DNA of 64,000 bases from Pezizomycotina sp. ARF18 (taxonomy: Eukaryota; Ascomycota): positions 197,671 through 261,670 of the forward strand of contig AZLU01000036.1 in assembly GCA_002224055.1 (NCBI GenBank). The letters are read 5' to 3'. Positions within the stretch are counted from its first letter, which is position 1. The number at the start of each line of letters is the position of its first letter. A program made the translations under genes and the position numbers. The notes under the pieces are model-generated. The model made no database searches, had not been told where the DNA came from, and was given only the letters and a program-made list of their open reading frames with translations. This document shows positions 1 to 11,547 of the stretch, piece by piece.

Positions 1-840
1 CAAAAGTTCAACTCTACCAAAAATCCTCACTCCATATAGCTCTTCTCTTGCGGTCATTTACATCTACGAGCATAGAATGAGACAACTGGGATCCCGTCCG
101 CTCTGCCTTATATAAGCTTCATATCGGTCGACTAGTACTACGGTGGTGACCATGTAGGTGCTTGAGCTGTTCATTTTTTAAAAATTTTGATACAAGATCC
201 TATATCATCAAGGTATTATCCATCATATAGGTTTCGGGAGGGACAGTAATAAGTCATGTAATGGACTGAATTCAGGTACATAAGCTCAAGTCATTCGTTT
301 TATGTACTACATGCTATTTGCTCGTAATTTTTTAAGGAGTTTCTATTCCTTCTTCCTTTTTTGTCTATTAAAAAAAAAAAAAGAAAAAGAAAAAAAAAAA
401 GAGGAAAAGTAAAAATATTTGCATAGATTAAGGGCCGAATGGATACGAGAAGCATGGGTGTTTGATATTTCCTACACAGGAGAAAAAGAAAGTGAGCCTT
501 GGAAAAACATTGTTCAATGTCCAATTGAAGTAGACGGTTTCTTCCCGCTCGACAGAATAGAATTCGCTTGCTAATTTTTGGGATAATAATATATCAATGG
601 TAGATATATATCTAAGATGGTCTTCAACGTACCACTATATCTTATATCGTGATAATGGAGGGGGTTCATCGTAAAAGGGTTGAGTGTTTTGTTTGAAGAG
701 TACGAGTCGCTGGCGCCACTATATCTGCATTCGGCCTCAAAAGTTTAAATGCAGCTAATTTTTGCCCCCTAATACATGCGAACTTCCGCCGGCAGCGAAT
801 AGAGAGACATTCAATAAGGTTCGAAAGAGACCTTGAGGGC
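1..840. other. Intergenic, no gene recognised
   Basis: I see no credible coding exon here. The stretch holds A/T homopolymers around 368-400 and weak short ORFs without splice context or recognisable motifs. Confidence 0.4.
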
Positions 841-841
841 T

Positions 842-1450
842 TTAGCTATTTACCTTCTGCGCCGGTCCAGCAGCTGGTGGCCTATCTCGATGACGACGAG
901 CATGCATATTTGGTGGTAATGACGGTTCCGGATCGGCGGGAGCCGTATTGTTCTCGTTCGTGTTGTCGTTGGGTTTGTCGTCGTGATTGCCGTCGCTGTC
1001 GTTCGGAGCCAACAAGATGCCAATAATCAATGGTAATATGAAACACCCCTAAAACTGCAAACACTGTCCACGACAGCGCTTTCTCCGCGTGCTCGCTCCA
1101 GGCATGCCTTTTTGCTATTTGGCAAGGTTGAATAGGAAGGCCCAAGACCGGTGATGGAATACGTGTAAAATCCGATCGTTGTTGCTGTAATATAGTTTAA
1201 AGGGCGTCAGGTCGGTTGTAGAGGAGGCGTCCGCGTGCGTAAATAAGAATTTAAATCGAAATAGCTAGGATTGGATAAAGATGAGGTATACCTGGTCCAG
1301 GCATCCATGCCTCCACCCTTTCTGGTTTTTCAAGACTCCTATTGAACAAAACCAAGGACAAGCCCAAGCATTCCAACCCGGCGCCGACGGTGTCAATAAT
1401 GGTTGCTGCCTAGCCGCCTGGTCTTCAGGCTTAGGAGCTTGATTGAATAA
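842..1450 (-). CDS. Possible multi-exon membrane protein (fragment)
   Basis: I do not recognise the family. On the minus strand a hydrophobic stretch (ALSWTVFAVLGVFHI, about 1030-1085) follows an upstream exon-like segment reading IIDTVGAGLECLGLSLVLF (about 1345-1400). That segment ends before a GTATAC donor-like site near 1290. Downstream the frame becomes Asp/Asn/Pro-rich and hydrophilic, and it ends near a GTAAATAG donor-like site at about 853. Two hydrophobic segments plus a charged tail suggest a small membrane protein. Start and stop are not fixed and the frames do not join cleanly, so this is an inference from composition and splice-like signals only. Confidence 0.28.
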
Positions 1451-2630
1451 ACTCCAATAGGTCGGGCGAGAGCCCTACGATAACATCCAGGATAAAAAAG
1501 AGCTTTTTGACTACCGCTCGTTGTTAACCGTTAGTACTCGAGGAAGTTTCACTGATTGATTGCTGCCTTCTCGTTCATCTTCGACAGTGTTCCACTACCC
1601 TCAAAGAGATCTTGCTGACGCCGGACTGCTTTCCTGGCACTATTCTGCCAGCAGGTCGGATGTAGACTTACAAATGAATAACATGCTTGTTTTGCCGACG
1701 AACGTATACTAGGCTATATCTGTCGAAAAGAGGCGAGAGTAGTTCTTGGTATTGGCGATTGTGTAGTAGGAAAGAAGATGGTGAAATTGATGTTGGGAGT
1801 TGTTTGCTATTGCCGCTCTTACTCACCAAAGACTTTTCACCTTGGCTATCCCTCTATCTTATTTTTTTTTTTTTATAAAAAAAAAAAAAAAGGAACATGT
1901 ATTCTTACTATTATATTTACACGAACTTTGCGCCAATACAAGTATGCCTTTCAAGCTAATGAGATAAAATCGTTACCCTTACCAACATGACAAAACTCAA
2001 ACATTTCCAATGATAGAACTTCATCTGGAAATTTGGGGTTCCGGCGGAAAAAAAAAAGGGGGGGGGGGTTCCTCTGAATTTAGAATGGATAATTGACTAA
2101 TGGTTCTATGTAGCGCACAGTCGACATTGACGTAGAACCTATATCTGTCCAATCGGTTCATTGGCGAGGTACGCAGCATCCGTCCCGCTATACGCCCCGG
2201 AATAGTTGGCTTCAATCTCGTCTCTTTGTAGATTTCCTCTTATATTTATTTATTTATTATCTTTTTTTAAAATCACTATATCCAAATTTGTTTTATTTTT
2301 TTGTATATTGACGACTAGAGTGGCAACGTTGCTGTAGTAGTAAATAGGACCTCAGTACCTAGGTACCTTTTTTTGCACAGCCATGAGAACTAATTGATTG
2401 TGACAATGAATAGCTTTGAAAACCTTTATGCTCTAATAGTATGTATTTATCCGGTTATAAGTAAGAAGTACAGGACAAATTATATATAGAGAGATAGACT
2501 AAGAAAAAGCTATGAGCATTAGAAGAGCGCGGGTGATCAAAAGGCAGCATAGATTCATATCTATATTATAACTCTTTATACGACTAAAATCCCTTCTAGT
2601 AAGCCTTTTACTTAGTCTATATGTCCTCCA
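1451..2630. other. Intergenic with homopolymer tracts
   Basis: No convincing gene. It contains a T12/A14-type tract at about 1861-1891 and an A10 followed by G11 tract at about 2046-2068. AT content rises after 2230, leading into the RIP-affected relic. Confidence 0.4.
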
Positions 2631-2639
2631 ACCACTCTT

Positions 2640-4225
2640 TAACAGAGATCTCTCTTTATAGAAGCTTAGGCGTCTATTCTTAACACCCCTTTAACGTAGA
2701 ATAAGAGCCTTAACGTACCTATAGCCTTTTAGGTATATTACCCATTAATACGGTTTTAGCTCTTGTTTTCGCGGGCAAGCCGTTTCAGAAATACTACTTA
2801 TAGATATCATAATTAATGTAGAATATATATTTATACGCGCTATCGTCTGCCCAAAATCTTATATTTTTGTAGTATAAATCGCAGTAGAAGTTAGAACCAC
2901 TTTTGAGGAGGCTTTTATTTATCACGTTTATAGTAGGCTATAGAGGGTTCTAATCTATTGCTAAGTTATTGATATTGGCTTTAAATAGGCTAATTTCCAA
3001 TTGCGTGATTATATTATCTCAGAATTTAGATCTAGGTGACTCGTAGCTATCGGAGAATATAGACCTGGGGGACTCGTAGCTATCGCTCCCAGCGGAAGAC
3101 TCTCGTCTTGCGAGGTCTTCCTCGTGAATAGACTTATTTGAGATATATGATTGTATCGTCAGCGCGACCGCGCTTCCTTCTCTATACCCGAAATATAACT
3201 AAATATACGAGATAAAAGACGTTGAGCGAACGCGTTATTATTTTTGATATTATCTATTAGAAGGCCTATACAGCGTTAAAAAAACCTTTATAAGGTTTTT
3301 CGCTAGCTTTATTACCGGCCCGACCTTATAAAATATTAGAGAAAGTAATATATTAATAGTAGATTTAAAGGCCTTAAAAGTAGACCCTAATACTTTAATA
3401 AGCTTAGACTGGGTTTCCTAGTCTTTACTAGGGTAACGCTTATAATACTAGGGTTACTAAAAAGTTAAAAATCTTTAAAAAAAATTTTTAAAAGCCAATA
3501 ACACACCGACTTAATCCAATATTACTCTACAGTTAGATTATTTATGACTTCGTATAATAGTCTTTTAGCCTCCTCGCTATCTTTTATTACTATTTAAGCA
3601 AAGGCAACAATATAAAGCTATATCTAAGCTTTAACTAAGCGTAAACTACGGTTTGAACTTCCCGCTACATCTTATATAACGCTTTTATAGATATTAAATA
3701 GATATTACTCTTATTTTAAATACTATACTGTTTGCTAAATATAGTCGTGACTACTTAGATACGTTAAATACTCTACTAGTTTTACTTTAGAGGGACCTTT
3801 TAAGACTTCTATAGTTCTCTTATGCTTGGAGCAAGCGGTGAATTCGAGAATAATGTCTTCGACGGCGTTAAAGAATCTATCGTTTAGGTCGCCTGCAGAC
3901 TTAATGCTCTTCATGGCAAGTTCCCATTTCCGCTCAAAAGGAGCGATTCTAGCTAGGGTGCAGAACGTGGAGGACGTATATGGTTGCTCGTGGCCAGTCT
4001 TCGTTTGGTGTTTTCGATTTGGCGATAATCTCAACAGCAGCGCTTAGGACCGGAGGGATTCCTGCGTACACTTAGTCCGCATCTCCTCGGTTTTATTAGA
4101 ATCGCATCTCATGTCGAATAAATTTTTACCTTTCCAGTAGAGTAACCAAAGCCGTTCACTATCGCTTATGGGCTCAACCCCTAACCTTCGTCGATCACTG
4201 AATCCCGACTTTTGTAGATCTTTCT
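2640..4225 (-). pseudogene. RIP-degraded relic of a Goodbye-type NLR C-terminus
   Basis: This minus-strand segment aligns by eye, in the same order, with the C-terminal third of the NLR at 14,365-18,903. About 3,740-4,220 matches 15,450-15,960, 3,180-3,740 matches 14,930-15,450, and 2,740-2,900 matches the ZZ-finger region at 14,500-14,620. The protein at 3,735-4,034 (99 aa, with STFCTLARIAPFERKWELA) corresponds to YTFCTLAKVTAFLKKWDLA of the intact paralogue. From 2,640 to about 3,780 the copy is very AT-rich and full of stops, with C-to-T and G-to-A changes relative to the paralogue, as RIP would leave. From about 3,790 to 4,225 composition is normal. Homology stops near 4,225, so the Goodbye and P-loop parts are missing. 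Confidence 0.75.
3018..3121. repeat. Short direct duplication plus hairpin inside the relic
   Basis: Two adjacent roughly 30-bp units (about 3,018-3,051 and 3,054-3,085) end in the identical GACTCGTAGCTATCG and differ mainly by C/T or A/G transitions. Immediately after is an imperfect hairpin at 3,094-3,121, with arms GGAAGAC and GTCTTCC extended by CTCG/CGAG across one bulged base and a 5-nt loop. Confidence 0.6.
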
Positions 4226-7170
4226 TTCTTTTGTTTTTTTTTTAAACCTCTAATCTCAGGACCGGGATCCTTCTTTTCTCTCTTTTTCCTATCTCATCGA
4301 CATCTATTTTTTGTTTTCAAAATTCGATATCGTGATATCCTACGTGTCTAAAATAACCGTGATCACCGAAGAATAAACTCATTTGTTTTATACGGACCTT
4401 CCGCTTGTCGAGGAAGATACGCCAGCATACAGCAATTAATGTACGACAAATGATCGGCGCTCGACAATGACGCGCCATTTAGAGATAAAGGGAGTATAAT
4501 AAAGCCTAGACGATAGCTAGTAATAGGGCTTTCAGCTACCTATCTGGTACTGGAGAACTTAAGCGATTTTAAGTGTAGATGACGTTGACTTGGATTGATA
4601 CTGGCATTTTCTGCATAGCTCTTGATAAAATAATGGAGAAACCTTGATAGGTGCTGAAATGTTAATATATCCGAGAAAAAAGCAATAAATTAAAGATAAA
4701 ATTGCAGAATGAAGTTAACTCTAGCATTACTCGGTCTAAGAATACAACAACTAATGAGATCAACCCATCGTCCATGACCGCCTAGGACTCTATATGTCCG
4801 GTACTACCGCGGCTTCCCTCCCTGTTTCTGCGATTGGAACCGCCAGACAAAATAGTTCAGGGATAGTTACCCGCGCGAGTGGTAAACCTGTCGCTGTGTT
4901 TACCAAACCACCTTAGGCCGATACCATGTCCTTTCTTCCTCTGTTTCTCTTTTTGCCGCTAGCTGCTCTTTCCTTCATCTTCTCCCACTCTCCTAATATC
5001 CACTTTTTAGTGGTTTAATGTCACGCAGTTTGAACTATAGGCCAAATTCCCGAAGAATCTAGTCTTGGTTAGGTACCCGTTGAGGTGTTCATCCTTTATA
5101 TCTTAAAAAAAAGTTTCCATTTACGTTAGCCTTCTTCTCTTCAAGTTTTATTCCTTTTTTCTCTCCTCGTTTCGTTGTTTCCATATGATAACTAAGTAGC
5201 TACCTGAAGACAGAAGCCTCAACGCTCATCGCTGTTCTCCAAGAGTGTCAAACTTACATGATACCGTTCTCCGTTGCAACATAGACCGATGGAACTCTTC
5301 CCCCAAGAATCTTATGAGTTCCACGTCTTTGGGGAAAGCACCTTTAACGGGATTGATTTGGTTAGTTACGAATTTATTTTTTCATGGTGAACATGATACG
5401 ATTTACCCTTGATAGGTTTTTTTTTTATTTTTTTTTTCGACGATAGTGTAGTACTTACAAACAGCACCATAAAGCAGGCCAATGTGTACCGTTATCGATT
5501 TTCGGTGGAATGTACTGCCAGCAAGCGAAAGAGGAACCAGAAAATTTACCAAATTGGCAGTGGGCTTCGGGGGCGGGAGCCTGTTTGCTATTTCCTCCAC
5601 CCATTGATCTCTTTTAAAGGGTAAGAAAGTTTAAGGTAATTCGATGATCGATCGTGGAGATGGTAACAGAGATGTCTTTCTATTTTTTTTTCTGGAGAAA
5701 TATATATTGTATGTTAAGAAGTGGATTCGAATATGCATATATATGTAGTTCTTCAAAATGGACCTTAATGAGAGATTTCAAGGCCTATATATGTCTCTGA
5801 GGGTATATATTTCAGGTTGCGCTCTTTGAGAGCCATGTCGAAGTTGAAAGCTCTGGGTTTAGCTCTACTCGAATTGGCTTTACATATTAAGGTGAAATCT
5901 CAACCAAACCAAGGCGCCTTCACCGCCTCAAAAGCTAGCTTAAGCAACCTTACCTTCGCCCTGCGAGATGCTATATTTACATCTCGCGATGGTAATAGTA
6001 GACTATAGATTAGCTATCTTGTGGAGTTTCTTACTATCTGAACATTAAAAGCTTCCTTCGCATGACATGAAAGAATATAAGCGGTAATTGAGACTTAGTT
6101 AGTATTGAAGACAATAGCCACGTAGATTTCGCTCCTGTGGCCGTTAAAAACCCGTTTTTTCATGCATAGCGCCAAGAGTAGCTTAAGCCCCTGACAGGTT
6201 CTAGCCTATCTTGTGTGGGGGTGAGCTAATACCGGTAGCATAACGCGGGCTGATTTTGCCTAACCTTTGGTAACCGCTTCACCGCCCAAGCTACCTCTGA
6301 AAATAAGGAATCCCGTTTGTGTACCTGACTAAAAGTATGACCGTATGGTAGACTCCCCACCCCCCAAACACAGGAAAAGAAAGGGGGGAAATACCCGAAT
6401 CAACTCATTCCGAGGGATATCGCGCTCTTGAAGAAATACTGTGTACAACTAATGAGCATAAGGCGGGAGCAAAGTGGGACTTAAACCTCCAAATGTGGAC
6501 TGGTTAGTAAGTATATTATGTAAGCGATAAGCGATTACATCTGAGAAATTTAATAGGTATGAAGTGTCTAGTGGAGAGAATTAATGAATAAACGATCTAA
6601 AATCGATACTATCAGTACATGCACTTTCGCTTTATAGATATATGGCTTGGATAGGACATTTATAATATTAGACCGCTGGGATGTGATACCCGCTAACGAT
6701 AATGTTTCTGTTATGGTAACGCATCTCCAAAATAGAAAGAAAGAAAAAACACAGATGACGAGTTTCAGGAGACGGGGACGAAAATAATAGTTCGAGATTT
6801 CTTCAGTCTGCCTCCCTTGAGTAAAATCGGCCTCATGCTCTTCCGCTTTTTCTATTTTTATCAATTGTTGGGTGTTTTACAGGAGTGAACGACCTCCCAG
6901 ACCCCGTCAAATTCTGAAGTGCCCTATAATTTAATTTTTTCCGCGTCAGCGTGTCTAGCTCACACACTTCCTCCAATATATTTTTGCTACCATGAGTCCG
7001 GATATCCAAAATTGATGTACTCTCAGATGCTCGAACAAAGGTACATAACGGAAAAAAAAAAGCACGTCAGCGGATGAACCTACCTCTTCCCTTGACCCAT
7101 TGCAGCATAAAAGAAAGCATTTGTTCCCACCCTTGGGCCCATCAAGCACGGTGCACAATGGGTCATTTCC
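4226..7170. other. Long intergenic stretch, no gene recognised
   Basis: No known family is visible. A 98-codon minus ORF (6,568-6,864) with one hydrophobic stretch (LLKLVICVFSFFLFW) and a 63-codon plus ORF (5,817-6,008) lack homology, splice context or a clear start, and I do not call them genes. Poly-T tracts occur at about 5,419-5,438. Confidence 0.35.
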
Positions 7171-7171
7171 G

Positions 7172-7482
7172 CTATGAACCAGGCTGCCTTTTGGTATAAT
7201 TAGCGAGCGATCTTCTTGCGTTGACAAATATGGTTTTGCCTTTTTCAAATTTTTTCTCTCTTAGTTTTATGCAAATTAATGTCTCGATGTATATATATAT
7301 AATCTCCGGTACTTACACTGATTGCCGTACGTCAGAATATGCATGCCTTGCGGGTTCGTGTGCGCCACCGTACGGTTCCAGCACTGGTAATATTCGTAAC
7401 CTGAATCACAGTTGATTCCAGCGGGGGGTGCACTGCTACCAGCGCCGATACCTTTGGTGGTTTTGCTACCCGCGTGACCCAT
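7172..7482 (-). CDS. Small two-exon ORF of unknown function (about 77 aa)
   Basis: Exon 1 (7,482-7,317) starts at an ATG and carries Cys, Tyr and Asn-rich sequence (INCDSGYEYYQCWNRT). It ends at a consensus GTAAGT donor. Intron 7,316-7,240 (77 nt) ends in AG, and exon 2 (7,239-7,172) continues in frame to a stop. Exon lengths (166 + 68 nt) sum to a multiple of three. No signal peptide precedes the Cys-containing part, so a further upstream exon is likely if this is a secreted protein. I do not recognise the family. Confidence 0.3.
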
Positions 7483-8313
7483 TGGCTCTTATTATAAGGA
7501 ATTTTGTAGTTAGATGGGAATGACTAACTTCCGGAGGGTGATTTTGAAGCTTTGGCGGAAAAAATTAAACGAGACACGAGGCGCTGAGAACAGGATATGT
7601 CCAGACTTGAGCGGTCGATGCTGAGATATTTATATTACGTTCGTCAAGGTCTCTAAATCTATAAATCGACATTTCTGCTTCGTTTCCATATATGCTATGA
7701 AATTATAAAAATCAACCGGCGGGGCTATTAACCTGGAGGAGCGATTCCTGAATCACAAACTCTAGCACTAAATCGTAGACATAGCATTAATGCCTAGGTT
7801 TTACTATGCGGAGTATCTGTAGCCGCCCGTTAGAATTCGCGCCTCCGCACAGCCGTTAAGAACCGTTTAACCTTCAAACAGCTATGAACGAGAGTCTAGT
7901 TTGTTTTCAAGACTTTCTAGAACGAAGGAAAGGAAAAAGAAAAAAAAAATTTTTTTTTGTTCATGTCACAATGGCTGAATTTGAAATATTACGAAAATGT
8001 TCAATTATCAAAATCGACTTTCGTAAGAATAAGAGCCGTAATGCAGGGCAGACCAGTTTCGCTGGGCTTTGTTAACCGCTTCATCGGCTTTGCTAGTTCT
8101 AAGAATAAAAAACGGCCTTGAGACTTTTCTTCTTGAGCTAATTTACTTGAACACAAAAAATAGTAGAAAGAAATTCCAAGTGTGGCCACTTAGCGGGAAA
8201 ACAAGAACAGGAAACGTTGTATGACAATAATCGCAAAATCAGCGACCGTTCGGAAAGTAGTTTTCAACGCCATGGTCTACTTCCATACCACTTTTCAGTT
8301 CGCAAGGACCGTG

Positions 8314-8891
8314 TCAAATTTCACGGCTTCCTCCCGCGACCGGCGCATCTATGCTGAGCTCTTGGCAGCAGCGGTAGCATCCCATTACCTTCCCGTACCC
8401 GTTTTTGACTGGGAAAGCGTCCTGGAAAGTAGTTGATGCGGTTTAGCAACGGCTTCCTTTCAAATATCAAGGGGAGAAAAAAAGGTTCAGAGTTAGAGAA
8501 TACTTACATGCTCCAACGCGGGGCCTCTGCAGCACCCTGCGTCAGTATGATTCAGGCCCACGTTGTTGCTCTTGATGCCTAGAATTATAAATAAAAAATA
8601 TCGCTTCTGATTAGCGATACCGTTGGATATGTTATGTTGGGGTAATACGAACATGTGTGCCCCGTCCACTGTTTCGTCGGGCTTAGGGCACCGTCCTGAG
8701 ACCAGCGGACGCAGTAGTACTCCTGGAGTCCGCTTTTGCAACCCCATACGGGACTTTCGCTTGGGGACGGATGTCGCCTTCGGGATCGTGGTGAGATTCA
8801 CGTCGCGCGGCTCTGAAACGAGAGGTATAGCTGCTGTACCTGTGAACAGAAGGCAAAAGAAACTAGCAATAATGCCGGCTAGAAAGTTCAT
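8314..8891 (-). CDS. Small Cys-rich secreted protein candidate
   Basis: Two exons keep frame without any repair. Exon 1 is 8,891-8,508 (384 nt), the intron 8,507-8,422 has a GTAAGT donor and TTTCCAG acceptor, and exon 2 is 8,421-8,314 (108 nt including stop), giving about 163 aa. Residues 1-21 form a classical signal peptide (Met, then a hydrophobic core, cleaved after TAA-like residues). Basic dibasic sites follow (PKRKSR, QKR), then six Cys arranged as one single, CC, one single and CC, which is even and compatible with three disulfides. A 42-nt in-frame segment near 8,540-8,582 has GT..AG ends and could be an optional mini-intron. Secretion, small size and Cys content fit a fungal effector-type protein. 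Function is unknown and I see no named domain. Confidence 0.5.
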
Positions 8892-10174
8892 TTCGCTTGA
8901 GAGGAGGAGGTCGCGTACGTATAGGGGGCGATATCAAGAGAGCTGCGAGATCTAACGAAAGATTTAGCTATCCTATTGCATTTCTATGCTTCTGATTTTA
9001 CGTGGGATGCAGAAGCTCATAAAGAGAGGTCCGTGAGCTATACATATACTTTTCTATTCAATGTGCCTTGATGCACAACTTGACGGCCTATGGAAGTGTA
9101 TCCAGTCGCCGGTCATTTTCTCATAAATCGTTCAGTAGTCTAAATCGCTTTTCTTTCAAGGAAATTATGTTTGCAATCATGCGATTAGGCAAGTTCCATA
9201 ACGATCCGTAACCTTTGTTAAAATATTAACGGGACCGCGGCATTTGTCTAGATCCTTTTCACGGATCGAAGACCTCCTGTTCCTCTCTTGAAATTACTAG
9301 ATCGCTTTTCGTAAAATGCAAGTCTTTCAACAAGGTTAAATTTGGTTGTATAATTCTATTTATCTCTGCTTTTCTTCCCCCAAAGCAAGCAATCAATATG
9401 CACAAATTCTATTCCCGAATTAATACCCTTCGCCTACTGCTATTAGATTTTATGTTTGGAAAAGCTGCCCGATCTTGGGCGAGATGTAGGGCTTCTAAGC
9501 AAAGCTTTCATAGTCATAATTAGCCTTTGAAAAATCCTTCATTTATTTATTCTCGGAAATAAACAGATAAATGCAGGCGATAAAACGCGGACACGTTCGG
9601 ACTTCGGAGTGTAGGACGTAACCACCATATTATCGGTTGGGCAACCTCTGGTGTAATGCTCCGGCCAATGAGACGAATCTTGATCCTTTTCATCCATCTC
9701 AGAGGAAGCTTGTAACACCAGATCTCGGCCAAATCCAACGTGCACTAAAATGCCGCTAGGACTTTAGCCTAACAGATTTGATCCGCCAAATAATCTTATG
9801 TGGATAAATTGCACTACGATTCTTAACGATGTCCATCTACCTGCTCCGATCCTCAAGTTTCAAGGCGTAACTGTTGGAGCATTGCAGAGAGGACTTGATT
9901 AATAGTAATTAGAATTTACACCCCATGGTAAAAATTCATTCAATTGGTAAATAACTTTTATATTATTGAACTAACGAGTCATATACATTTACTATTAATT
10001 TACGTATAACTTCAGTTATAAACTAGAAATAATCCGATACAAGTTATTTGGACCTGGAAGAGGGCTAGGGCTTCTCTCTTTTTTTTTTTTTTTTTTTGTC
10101 CCATAGCATGGTTGCTCTCCTGCTTCGTTGCAAGCGAAGCATATTCAAACCCACTTTTCCGGATATACTCGTAT
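8892..10174. other. Intergenic, no gene recognised
   Basis: Overlapping short minus ORFs at 9,539-9,745 have no recognisable motif. The end of the stretch (9,940-10,100) is AT-rich with a T17-type tract just beyond the 3' end of the decarboxylase gene. Confidence 0.35.
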
Positions 10175-11547
10175 CTACTTCTTTACAACACGGGCAATCT
10201 GCTGGCCAGCTAAGTACTGCTTGCTGACCTGAGCAGTAATCTCAATACCTCTATTAGCCTGGAAGAGAACAATGCAATCTGATCCACCAAAGAAGAAGTT
10301 GGAAATCTCTTGTCCCTTCTCAACCGTGGTGTGCTTCGTCTGCTTGCCCTCGGTGACAATATCGGGATGAATGACGACGGAAGAGACCTGCGCCATTCCA
10401 ATTGGGAGGACCGCAATGTATCCGACCGTCTCGTTCTCGATGAGAATCAGCCCACGCGTCTGGAGAAACTGGTATCCCGGCTCGTCTGGCGCCTCAAGGT
10501 CGTAGAAGCCGTGGCCGTCGATGTTCGTCGATTTCTTCGGCTTGGGGTTGAGCTTACGGATCGGGCGGAGATGCTTAGTACCGTCGGCCTCCTTCACAAC
10601 GTTTACTTGCAGGTACACGAGTCCCTGGTACTGCGTCTTCGGAGCGTAGACCACCTTACCGCGGATAGGAGCCATTGACGATGGAAGTCGTTGGGCCCCA
10701 GGAAGGAGTGGATGAAGGTACCGCCTGCGAACAAATCCTTGAGGTGGGAAATCCGGCCTCCTGCAACCTTTCGGAGTCAGTATCCAGGAGCTCGTTGATG
10801 CTCCAGTCAACGCCCTTGACATTGATCTTCCTGCCGTGGTTGTCGAACTGAACAGTGGAGATGTCGGATATCGGCCAGTGGCCATCGAAAACCGAGTCAG
10901 CCGGGCTCGTAATAACCGTATCGTCTTCGGGAGCTGCCACGGGCCTGTAAAGACGGTTGATGTCGCGAGCGAAAAACTCGTTAAAGTTCAAGCTCGTCCA
11001 CCCGCCCTTGGGCTCTTGGTAATAGCTCAGGGAGTAAGCGTCCCTGAAGCTCTCCACAATCTCGTTCGTGACCTTGAGGTCGCTGAGGTGGCTCCCGACG
11101 GACTTTGCGAATTTCACCATCCACTTATCCAGAGTCGTCTGTTCCTTGCCAGCTGATTCTGGGACGATGGGGGTCTGGAGGCTGCCGATCGGGTCTGCAT
11201 TCAGGACCCAGTAGAACAGGCAGAGGTGATAGTAGACGTTGTTGGCCGTCTTATTCTCCATAGGGATCCAGACAGCGAGATCGTAGTTGATAAAATTCAA
11301 CCACTTGTTCAGGGAAGTGATACCGTACCGCGTCATATCTTCTTTACCCTCTTTGTAGGCTTTCTGGAAGCCTTGCTTAAAGGTATCAAGCCATCCATCT
11401 TGAGTTACGATCAGTACCGCAAGTTCTTGGACGATCGGGGACACCGTCAACTTCTTTACCGAATTCTTTCTCGGCCTTCTTCCTCTGCTCAGGCGTGATG
11501 TTGACGAGATTGTCCTGTGCAGTCTCTGCTCCGTTGCGGGCCGGCAT
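10175..11547 (-). CDS. Phosphatidylserine decarboxylase-like enzyme (frameshifted)
   Basis: Family: pyruvoyl-dependent phosphatidylserine decarboxylases, which include fungal non-canonical members acting on other substrates such as tryptophan. ATG at 11,547 begins MPARNGAETAQDN. The central part carries FNEFFARDINRLYRP and SPADSVFDGHWP; the C-terminal part has FAGGTFIHSFLGPNDFH, then GKVVYAP and FFFGGSD. GGSD (about 10,275-10,290) sits where the self-cleaving LGST or GGSS motif is expected, so the pyruvoyl-forming Ser is present. Three single-base shifts break the frame: one extra base near the N-terminal KEFGK, one missing before HLKDLFAGG and one missing after GPNDFH. Together they restore a length divisible by three, about 457 aa, normal for the family. 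No intron is needed. Organelle targeting is not evident, and the substrate cannot be told from sequence. Confidence 0.85.
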
